Part shown: positions 11,315 to 17,668 of the stretch, piece after piece
Numbering within the stretch: position 1 is the stretch's first letter
Layout of the letters: the number at the start of each line of letters is the position of its first letter
Origin: Usitatibacter sp035624355
GTDB taxonomy: Bacteria; Pseudomonadota; Gammaproteobacteria; Burkholderiales; Usitatibacteraceae
Assembly (NCBI GenBank): GCA_035624355.1
Contig: DASPRQ010000027.1
Location: 1-64,000, forward strand
Length of the DNA stretch: 64,000 bases
Direction: 5' to 3'
The notes under the pieces: model-generated
What the model was told of the DNA's origin: nothing
The model's database searches: none
Seen by the model: the letters and a program-made list of their open reading frames with translations, nothing else
Program-made: the position numbers and the translations under genes

Positions 11315-12489
11315 CAGGGGTTCCTGCGCTCTTCCATGAGCTTCACGAAGCGGTCGAAGAGGACCGCCATCTCGTGCGGGCCGGGGCTCGCCTCGGGGTG
11401 CCCCTGGAAGCTGTAGGCCGGCCGGTCGGCGTAGCGGATGCCCTGCAGCGACCCGTCGAAGAGCGAGCGGTGCGTCGCCTTCACGTTGGCCGGAAGCGTG
11501 GCCTCGTCCACCATGAACCCGTGGTTCTGGCTGGTGATGAACACGCGCCCCGTCTCCAGGTCGAGCACCGGGTGGTTCGCGCCGTGGTGGCCGAACTTCA
11601 TCTTCGCGGTCTTCGCCCCCGCCGCGAGCCCGAGGAGCTGGTGGCCGAGGCAGATGCCGAAGACCGGGGTGCCGGTCGCCACGATTTCGCGGATCGCCTC
11701 GATCGCGTAGCCGCAGGGCTCCGGGTCGCCCGGGCCGTTCGAGAGGAACACGCCGTCGGGCTTCATCGCGAGCGCCTCCTTGGCGCTGGCGGTCGCGGGG
11801 AGCACCGTCACGCGGCAGCCGCGCTCGGCGAGGTTGCGCAGGATGTTGTGCTTCACGCCGTAGTCGTAGGCGACGACGTGGAACCTCGCCTCGCCGCTCG
11901 GCCGGTAGCCCGTGCCGAGCGCCCAGAGGCTCCCGTTCCAGTCGTAGGGGCGCTCGACCGACACGACCTTCGCGAGGTCCTGGCCCGCCATGGACGGGGC
12001 GGCCCGCGCCGCCGCGAGCGCCGCGCCCTCGTCGAGCTCCGACGGGGCCTGCCCGGGCCTTCCGGCGAGGATGCAGCCGTTCTGCGCGCCCTTCGTGCGC
12101 GTGAGGCGCGTGAGGCGCCGCGTGTCCACGTCGCCGATCGCCACGACCTTGTTGCGCCGCAGGAAGCCCGGGAGGTCCTCCTCCTCGCGCCAGCTCGAGG
12201 CGGCGAGCGGCAGGTCGCGGATCACGAGCCCCGCGGCGAAGACGCCGCGCGACTCCGCGTCCTCGGCGTTGGCGCCCACGTTGCCGATGTGCGGGTAGGT
12301 GAGCGTCACGATCTGGCCGGCGTACGAGGGATCGGTGAGGATCTCCTGGTAGCCCGTCATCGCGGTGTTGAAGACCACCTCGCCGACGGTGCGCGCGCCG
12401 GTCCCGCCCTCGCCCGCGAAGCCGATGCCGCAGCCGCGGAAAACGCTCCCGTCGGCGAGGACCAGGACGGCAGGGGTCTTCTGCGGCAC
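11314..12489 (-). CDS. carA: carbamoyl-phosphate synthase small (glutaminase) subunit
   Basis: 391 residues. A class I glutamine amidotransferase that releases ammonia for CarB. The nucleophile cysteine is in GICLGHQLLG, with the histidine and glutamate in the SFQGHPEASPG segment. The N-terminal CPSase domain is normal (LADGSVFRG, TAMTGYQEILTDPSY). The start is GTG at 12489 with GGAG 7 nt upstream. Transcription probably starts at an extended -10 promoter (12601-12609), leaving a leader of about 105 nt that contains a terminator-like hairpin. Pyrimidine-responsive attenuation is therefore plausible but unproven. Confidence 0.97.
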
Positions 12490-12542
12490 GACGGGCTCCG
12501 GATGCGTGAACTCGGGAAAATGCCCCCGAAAACGAAGGGCGC

Positions 12543-12584
12543 AAAAAAACGGGAGAGCGCAAACCTGCCTGGCGGCTCATCCCG
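12543..12584 (-). promoter_or_regulatory. terminator-like hairpin in the carA leader (candidate attenuator)
   Basis: In the minus-strand leader, CGGGA(U)GAGC pairs with GCUCUCCCG (9 bp, one bulge, 12550-12584) around a 16-nt loop, followed at once by seven U residues (12543-12549). No minus-strand gene lies upstream for it to terminate. The 5' arm lies within a four-codon mini-frame (ATG AAA GCG GGA TGA, from 12591). Confidence 0.5.
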
Positions 12585-12600
12585 CTTTCATCGACCTGAA

Positions 12601-12609
12601 ATTATAGCA
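12601..12609 (-). promoter_or_regulatory. extended -10 promoter of carA
   Basis: Minus-strand TGCTATAAT is a perfect extended -10 (TGnTATAAT). No good -35 lies upstream, as is usual for extended -10 promoters. Predicted transcription start is near 12594. Confidence 0.6.
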
Positions 12610-12644
12610 GAGCCCGGGGCGCCACGGCCGCGCCGCGCCCCTCC

Positions 12645-12653
12645 TGCGATAAT
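12645..12653 (+). promoter_or_regulatory. extended -10 of the nucleoside transporter gene
   Basis: TGCGATAAT on the plus strand lies 9 nt before the ATG at 12663. Transcription would begin within a few bases of the start codon, with no Shine-Dalgarno sequence. Confidence 0.45.
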
Positions 12654-12662
12654 CCCCGCGCC

Positions 12663-13898
12663 ATGGAACTCCTGCACGCGGCCGCGGGCCTCGCGGCCCT
12701 GGTCGCGCTCTCCTGGGCCCTGTCCGAGGACCGCGCCGGCGTGCGCTGGCGGGTGGTCGGCGCGGGGCTCGCGCTCCAGGGCGCGCTCGCCGCGCTCCTG
12801 CTCCTCGTGCCGTGGCTGCGAGGCGCCGTCTTCTCGCTGAACGGCGCGCTCCAGGCGGTCGAGGACGCGACCCGGGCCGGCACCTCGTTCGTCTTCGGCT
12901 ACCTCGGCGGCGGGCCCGCGCCCTACGACCCCGCCCATCCCGAGGCCTCGTTCATCCTCGCCTTCCGGGCCCTGCCGCTCGTGATCGTCGTGAGCGCGCT
13001 CTCGGCCCTGCTCTTCCACTGGCGCATCCTCCCGGCGGTCGTGCGCGCCTTCGGCTGGGTGCTCGAGAAGAGCATGGGCCTGGGCGGCGCCGTGGGGCTG
13101 TCGGCCGCGGCCAACGTGTTCGTCGGGATGGTCGAGGCCCCGCTCGTGATCAAGCCGTACCTCGCGCGGCTCACCCGCTCCGAGCTCTTCATGGTGATGG
13201 TGTGCGGCATGGCGACCATCGCGGGCACGGTGATGGCGCTCTACGGCGCGATCCTCGGTCCCGTCGTGCCGGACGCGATCGGCCACATCCTCATCGCCTC
13301 GATCGTGGCCACCCCGGCCGCGATCACGGTCTCGGCCCTCATGGTGCCGGGCGGGATGACGCACGACGAGGCGGCCGGGATCGGCCGCCAGGACGCGAGC
13401 GCGATGGACGCGATCGCGCGCGGCACCGTCGAGGGCGTGGGGCTCGTGATCCAGATCGTCGCGATGCTGATCGTGTTCGTGGCCCTGGTCCACCTCGTCA
13501 ACGCGATCCTCGCGCTGCTGCCCTTCCCCGAGCCGCTCACGCTGCAGCGCATCCTCGGCTGGCTCTTCGCGCCGCTGGCGTGGGCGGCCGGCGTGCCGTG
13601 GAGCGAGGCGCACGCGGCCGGCGGGCTGCTCGGGACCAAGACCGTGCTGAACGAGCTCGTCGCCTATCTCGAGCTCGCGAAGATGCCCGCCGGCGTCCTC
13701 TCGCCGCGCTCGAAGCTCCTCATGACCTACGCGCTCTGCGGCTTCGCGAACTTCGGCAGCCTCGGGATCCTCATCGGCGGCATGGGCGCCATGGTGCCCG
13801 AGCGCCGGCACGAGATCGTGGGGCTGGGGATGAAGTCGATCGTGGCGGGCACGATCGCCACCTGCATGACCGCGGCGGTGGTGGCGTTCTTCGTCTGA
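12663..13898 (+). CDS. concentrative nucleoside transporter (CNT/NupC family)
   Basis: 411-residue inner-membrane protein with about nine hydrophobic spans. Typical CNT segments are VFVGMVEAPLVIKPYL, MVCGMATIAGTVMALYG, KTVLNELVAY and LCGFANFGSLGILIGG. The family imports nucleosides with Na+ or H+; specificity cannot be read from the sequence. The gene is divergent from carA, and the shared intergenic region would suit joint pyrimidine control (inference). Its stop lies only 3 nt from the dapB stop on the other strand. Confidence 0.9.
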   Translation: MELLHAAAGLAALVALSWALSEDRAGVRWRVVGAGLALQGALAALLLLVPWLRGAVFSLNGALQAVEDATRAGTSFVFGYLGGGPAPYDPAHPEASFILAFRALPLVIVVSALSALLFHWRILPAVVRAFGWVLEKSMGLGGAVGLSAAANVFVGMVEAPLVIKPYLARLTRSELFMVMVCGMATIAGTVMALYGAILGPVVPDAIGHILIASIVATPAAITVSALMVPGGMTHDEAAGIGRQDASAMDAIARGTVEGVGLVIQIVAMLIVFVALVHLVNAILALLPFPEPLTLQRILGWLFAPLAWAAGVPWSEAHAAGGLLGTKTVLNELVAYLELAKMPAGVLSPRSKLLMTYALCGFANFGSLGILIGGMGAMVPERRHEIVGLGMKSIVAGTIATCMTAAVVAFFV

Positions 13899-13901
13899 GG
13901 C

Positions 13902-14708
13902 CTAGCCGAGGCCCAGCACGTCGCGCATGTCGTACAGGCCCGGGGGACGCCCCGCGACGAACTTCGCCGCGCGCATCGCGCCCTGCGCGTAGGTGGCGCG
14001 GCTCGAGGAGCGATGGGTGATCTCGAGGCGCTCGCCGGGGCCCGCGAAGAGCACCGTGTGGTCGCCCACGATGTCGCCCGCGCGCGCGACCGAGAAGCCG
14101 ATCGATCCGGGCCTGCGCTCGCCGGTCGTCCCGTGGCGCGCGAAGACGGCGGCCTTCTCGAGGGCGGTGCCGCGCGCGGCGGCGGCCGCTTCGCCCAGCT
14201 TGAGCGCGGTCCCGGAGGGCGCGTCCACCTTCATCCGGTGGTGCACCTCGAAGACCTCGATGTCGTAGTCGGGGCCGAGCGCGCGGGAGGCCGTCTCGAC
14301 GAGCTTCAGCGCCACGTTCACGCCCACGCTCATGTTGGGCGCCATCACGATGGGGATCTCGCGGGCGGCCGCGCGGATCGCCTCGAGCTGGGCGGCCCCG
14401 AACCCCGTGGTCCCGATCACCATCGCGCGCTTCGCCGCCCGGCACGCGGCGAGGTGCGCCACCGTGCCCTCGGGGCGGGTGAAATCGACGAGCACGTCGC
14501 AGGCGGCGAGCGCGGCGGCCACGTCGGAGCCCACGCGCACGCCCTTCGCGCCCGGCGCCAGCACGCCCGCGTCCTGGCCCGCCGCGGGGCTCGTCGCCAC
14601 GTCGAGCGCGGCGGCGAGCGCCACGCCGTCCGTGGAGGTGGCCGCCTCGAGGAGCGAGCGCCCCATGCGTCCGCCCGCCCCGGCGATGGCCACGCGCACC
14701 GCGCTCAT
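13902..14708 (-). CDS. dapB: 4-hydroxy-tetrahydrodipicolinate reductase
   Basis: 268 residues. It reduces hydroxy-tetrahydrodipicolinate with NAD(P)H in the lysine and diaminopimelate pathway. The Rossmann loop is AGAGGRMGR, the catalytic region EVHHRMKVDAPSGTA holds the paired histidines and lysine, and NMSVGVNV is typical. Length is normal. The ATG at 14708 overlaps the bamE stop by 4 nt. Confidence 0.97.
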   Translation of the reverse strand: MSAVRVAIAGAGGRMGRSLLEAATSTDGVALAAALDVATSPAAGQDAGVLAPGAKGVRVGSDVAAALAACDVLVDFTRPEGTVAHLAACRAAKRAMVIGTTGFGAAQLEAIRAAAREIPIVMAPNMSVGVNVALKLVETASRALGPDYDIEVFEVHHRMKVDAPSGTALKLGEAAAAARGTALEKAAVFARHGTTGERRPGSIGFSVARAGDIVGDHTVLFAGPGERLEITHRSSSRATYAQGAMRAAKFVAGRPPGLYDMRDVLGLG

Positions 14709-15055
14709 CGGGCGACCGTCTTGGGCGCGGCCTGCGCGCTCGTGGGCGGCGGCGGGGGCGGATTGGCGTCCCCCGTCACGGTCACGAGCTTGTCGTCCTT
14801 GAAGAGCACGAAGAGCGACTTGTGGGCCACCTCCCTGCCGCCCTTCGCGTTGTCGAAGTAGTAGTCCCAGCGGTCGTCGTGGAAGATGTCGGTGAGCAGC
14901 GGCGTGCCGAGGACCTGCTTCACCTGCGCTTTCGTCATGCCGGGCTTGAGCTGGTCGACCTGGTCCTGCGTCACGTAGTTGCCCTGCTCGACGTCGATCT
15001 TGTGGATGCAGCCCGCGGCGAGCGCGGCGGCGAAGAGGAGGACGGCAAGGCGCAT
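14705..15055 (-). CDS. bamE: outer-membrane assembly lipoprotein BamE
   Basis: 116-residue lipoprotein of the BAM complex that inserts beta-barrel proteins into the outer membrane. The signal peptide ends in the lipobox LAAGC. The SmpA/OmlA domain follows with QLKPGMTKAQVKQVLGTP and DRWDYYFD. The tail is proline-rich. The ATG at 15055 is chosen because it gives a proper signal peptide; longer frames upstream have none. Its promoter (TATAAT on the minus strand at 15084-15089) lies in the divergent fur-bamE region, an arrangement common in proteobacteria. Confidence 0.95.
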   Translation of the reverse strand: MRLAVLLFAAALAAGCIHKIDVEQGNYVTQDQVDQLKPGMTKAQVKQVLGTPLLTDIFHDDRWDYYFDNAKGGREVAHKSLFVLFKDDKLVTVTGDANPPPPPPTSAQAAPKTVAR

Positions 15056-15083
15056 GGCGGCGGGACGGGGCGGATGACCGCGC

Positions 15084-15089
15084 ATTATA
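15084..15089 (-). promoter_or_regulatory. -10 box of bamE-dapB
   Basis: Minus-strand TATAAT, 28 nt upstream of the bamE ATG. Predicted start is near 15077. No convincing -35 is visible. Confidence 0.4.
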
Positions 15090-15113
15090 TCGTTCCGCTG
15101 TATGCTTCGAGGG

Positions 15114-15545
15114 ATGAGCGATCCGAAGGAACTCCGGGGCACCGGCCTCAAGGTCACCGTCCCCCGCCTCAAGGTGCTGGACCTGTTCCAGCACAGCGAG
15201 GCGCGCCACCTCACCGCCGAGGACGTCTACCGCAAGCTGCTCGACGAGCATTCCGACATCGGGCTCGCCACGGTCTACCGCGTGCTCACCCAGTTCGAGC
15301 AGGCGGGGCTGCTCGTGCGCCACCACTTCGAGAGCGGCAAGGCGGTCTACGAGCTCAACGAGGGCGGGCACCACGACCACCTCGTGTGCCTGCAGTGCGG
15401 GCGCGTCGAGGAGTTCTACGACTCCGAGATCGAGAAGCGCCAGCAGAAGGTGGCCGCCGAGCGGGGCTTCGCCATCCACGACCACCAGCTCTACCTCTAC
15501 GCCGACTGCGTCAAGCCGCAGTGCCCGTTCCGCGACAAGGAGTGA
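15114..15545 (+). CDS. fur: ferric uptake regulator Fur
   Basis: 143-residue Fe(II)-dependent repressor of iron uptake. The winged helix begins with LKVTVPRLKVLDLF and contains DIGLATVYRVL. The metal sites are the histidine cluster GGHHDHL, the CLQC pair and the C-terminal DCVKPQC pair, so structural zinc is expected. The start at 15114 (MSDPKEL) matches the family; an ATG at 15102 would add four residues. It is divergent from bamE. No convincing Fur box was seen in the 58-nt spacer. Confidence 0.97.
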   Translation: MSDPKELRGTGLKVTVPRLKVLDLFQHSEARHLTAEDVYRKLLDEHSDIGLATVYRVLTQFEQAGLLVRHHFESGKAVYELNEGGHHDHLVCLQCGRVEEFYDSEIEKRQQKVAAERGFAIHDHQLYLYADCVKPQCPFRDKE

Positions 15546-15549
15546 GGCC

Positions 15550-15984
15550 GTGAGGCAGACCCTGCGCCCCGGCCTGCAGGCGACCTACCGTTATCGCGTC
15601 CCCGCCTCGAAGACGGTTCCGCGCATCTACGAGGAGGCGCCCGACTTCCAGCTCATGCCCGCGGTGCTCGCGACCGGCTACCTCGTGGCCCTCGTCGAGT
15701 GGGCGTGCATCGAGCTCGTGAAGCCCCACCTCGACTGGCCGCGCGAGATGACGCTGGGCACCCGCGTCGACCTGTCGCATTCGGCGCCCACGCCGCCGGG
15801 GCTCACGGTGGAGGTGCGCGTGCGCCTGGATGCGGTCGAGGGCCGCAGGCTCGTGTTCGCCGTGTCCGCGCACGACGGCGTCGACACCATCTGCGAGGGA
15901 CGCCACGAGCGCCACGCGATCGTCGCCGAGCGCTTCGCCGCGCGGGTGGCCGCCAAGGCGCAGGCCGCGGGGGCGTCCGCGTGA
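15550..15984 (+). CDS. FlK-like hotdog thioesterase
   Basis: 144 residues, closely matching the layout of fluoroacetyl-CoA thioesterase FlK. The residues FlK uses (Thr42, Glu50, His76) are matched by Thr42 in LATGYL, Glu50 in VEWAC and His77 in LSHSAP, and SAHDGVD is also present. Most genomic relatives have unknown acyl-CoA substrates, so true fluoroacetyl-CoA activity is not established. It starts 4 nt after fur and overlaps the RNase gene by 4 nt (GTGA). Cytosolic. Confidence 0.8.
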   Translation: MRQTLRPGLQATYRYRVPASKTVPRIYEEAPDFQLMPAVLATGYLVALVEWACIELVKPHLDWPREMTLGTRVDLSHSAPTPPGLTVEVRVRLDAVEGRRLVFAVSAHDGVDTICEGRHERHAIVAERFAARVAAKAQAAGASA

Positions 15985-16355
15985 CGACGCGGGCGCTCGC
16001 CGCCGCGCTCTCGGTCGCAGCGCTCGCCTTCCTCGCCCCGGGGGCGCTCGCCCAGAAGCCCGCGCACGGCGCCTTGGTCGTGGGCGAGATCGCCGAGGCG
16101 GACCTTCCGCCCGAGGCGCGCGCCACGATGCAGCTCATCCGGAAGGGGGGCCCGTTCCCGTACGCACGCGACGGCGCGATCTTCGGCAACCGCGAGGGGG
16201 CGCTCCCCCGGCAGCGCCGCGGCTACTACCGCGAGTACACCGTGAAGACGCCGCACGTGCGCACGCGCGGCGCGCGGCGCATCATCTGGGGACGGGGCGG
16301 CGAGTTCTGGTACACCGACGACCACTACAACCATTTCTGGCGCATCCGCGAATAG
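15981..16355 (+). CDS. secreted barnase-type ribonuclease (N1/T1 family)
   Basis: 124 residues beginning with a Sec signal peptide (cleavage predicted after GALA, residue 24), then a compact barnase-like domain. The catalytic set is present: Glu85 in YREYTV, Arg99/Arg100 in GARRII and His115 in DDHYNHF, as in barnase (Glu73, Arg83/87, His102). It should cleave single-stranded RNA after purines, preferably G. The start is a GTG at 15981 overlapping the thioesterase stop. The next gene, 2 nt downstream, encodes a barstar, so this is a toxin-inhibitor pair; the RNase may be a nutrient-scavenging or antagonistic enzyme. Confidence 0.88.
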   Translation: MTTRALAAALSVAALAFLAPGALAQKPAHGALVVGEIAEADLPPEARATMQLIRKGGPFPYARDGAIFGNREGALPRQRRGYYREYTVKTPHVRTRGARRIIWGRGGEFWYTDDHYNHFWRIRE

Positions 16356-16357
16356 CC

Positions 16358-16813
16358 ATGGCGAGCGAGGCGATAGCGACCCTTCTCGGGGAGAACCGCG
16401 GTGGCGTGTGGTTCCTCCCGAACCACGTCGACGCGAAATCGCTGCAATCGGCGGCGCGCCGCGCCGGCTTCGCGTTCTTCCACGTGGACGGGAAAAACAT
16501 CGGGCGAAAGGAGCAGCTCCTGAACCACGTGGCGACGGCCATGCGCTTCCCGGGGGAATTCGGCCACAACTGGGACGCGCTCGAGGAATGCCTCACCGAC
16601 CTCGAGTGGGTGGACGCGGAAGGCTACGTGCTCTACTACGACCACATCGAGGGGCTCCTCGCAGCCCATCCCGACCAGTTCGAGACGCTCGTGGAGATCC
16701 TGCGCGACGCCGTCGCCTCGTGGAAGGAGGACGACACCGCCATGATCGTGCTCCTGCACGGAGCGAAGGCGCCCAGCGGCGTGGCGAAGCTCAAGTCAGG
16801 TACGGAAGAGTAG
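16358..16813 (+). CDS. barstar-family ribonuclease inhibitor
   Basis: 151 residues with no signal peptide, so it would protect the cytosol from the RNase encoded just upstream. Barstar features are DGKNIGRKEQLL (helix 1) and FGHNWDALEECLTDLEW, where an aspartate-rich helix would plug the RNase active site. It has about 30 extra N-terminal residues and a longer C-terminus than classical barstar (~90 residues). The ATG at 16358 follows the RNase stop by 2 nt. A structured repeat array begins right after its stop. Confidence 0.88.
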   Translation: MASEAIATLLGENRGGVWFLPNHVDAKSLQSAARRAGFAFFHVDGKNIGRKEQLLNHVATAMRFPGEFGHNWDALEECLTDLEWVDAEGYVLYYDHIEGLLAAHPDQFETLVEILRDAVASWKEDDTAMIVLLHGAKAPSGVAKLKSGTEE

Positions 16814-16825
16814 TACTCAGCCAGC

Positions 16826-16956
16826 GGGAACGGCGTTGGAGCGGACGACCGGCGACGCCGCTCAACGCCCTCGGGCAGGGAACGGCGCGGGGGTCCCCGA
16901 CTCGTCGGGGCTTCGTGCACCGGACGACCGGCGACGCCGCTCAACGCCTTCGGGCA
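16826..16956 (+). repeat. structured dispersed repeat, locus A (partial plus full unit)
   Basis: A partial unit (16826-16877) is followed by a full 79-bp unit (16878-16956) between barstar and sfsA. The partial unit folds into a long hairpin (GGCGTT-G-GAGCGG ... CCGCTC-AACGCC, 16832-16869). The full unit carries GGGGGTCCCC and the hairpin CCCCGAC-TC-GTCGGGG (16895-16910). Related copies occur at 38575-38652 and 43016-43252 in the same orientation. No open frame is conserved among them. Confidence 0.85.
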
Positions 16957-16963
16957 AGGATCG

Positions 16964-17668
16964 TCACGGGCATATGACGGGGATGCGCTGCTCGAGGGCG
17001 ATCTCGCGCAAGGTGACCCGGGCGCGGTAGGCGAGCACCTCGACGCCGGCCGCGGTCGCCTCGCGCAGCATGCGGCCGTACTCGGGATCGATGCCGTCGG
17101 CCGGTCGCACCTCGCGCACGTCGCCGCGCTGCACGCAGTACAGCTGCACCGGGCGCCGCCCCGCGGCCTTGAGGCGGATCAGCTCGCGCAGATGCTTCGA
17201 TCCCCGGTCGCTCACGGCGTCGGGGAACAGGGCCACGCCGCGGCGCACGGCCGCCGTCACGTTCTTCACCTCGACGTAGCAGGGCTCGCGCCCGGGCGCC
17301 TCGAGCAGCAGGTCCACGCGGCTGCGTTCCTCGCCGAAGGGCACCTCGCGGCGCAGGATCGCGTAGCCCCCGAGCTCGGGGATCGCGCCGGCGGCGATCG
17401 CTTCGTGCACGAGCGCGTTGGGAAGGCCCGTGTTGATCCCCACGAGCACCTCGTCGGCCTCGACGATCTCCCACGTGTGGCGGTACTTGCGCTTGGGGTT
17501 CGCGCTTTCCGAGAGCCACACGCGGCTTCCCGGCTCGCAGCACCCGAGCATCGAGCCCGTGTTCGGGCACGCCGCGGTCACGACCCCGCGCGCGAGCTGC
17601 ACGTCGGCGAGGAAGCGCTTGTAGCGGCGGATGAGGCGCCCCTCGACGAGCTGGCCGGTAAAGATCAT
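16964..17668 (-). CDS. sfsA: SfsA family DNA/RNA nuclease-like protein
   Basis: 234 residues, normal for SfsA (sugar fermentation stimulation protein), an OB-fold plus nuclease-like domain protein that binds DNA. Typical segments are TAACPNTGSMLGC, the SRVDLLLE acidic site, CYVEVKNVT and LFPDAVSDRG. The PD-(D/E)xK-like residues are retained. Its biological role remains poorly defined. The ATG at 17668 overlaps the putA stop by 4 nt, so it is translated from the putA message. The stop lies 8 nt from repeat locus A. Confidence 0.93.
   Translation of the reverse strand: MIFTGQLVEGRLIRRYKRFLADVQLARGVVTAACPNTGSMLGCCEPGSRVWLSESANPKRKYRHTWEIVEADEVLVGINTGLPNALVHEAIAAGAIPELGGYAILRREVPFGEERSRVDLLLEAPGREPCYVEVKNVTAAVRRGVALFPDAVSDRGSKHLRELIRLKAAGRRPVQLYCVQRGDVREVRPADGIDPEYGRMLREATAAGVEVLAYRARVTLREIALEQRIPVICP

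Noticed and set aside
15060..15113. A Fur box in the fur-bamE spacer
   Set aside because: GCATTATATCGTTC has some AT-rich similarity but too few matches to the 19-bp inverted repeat to call.
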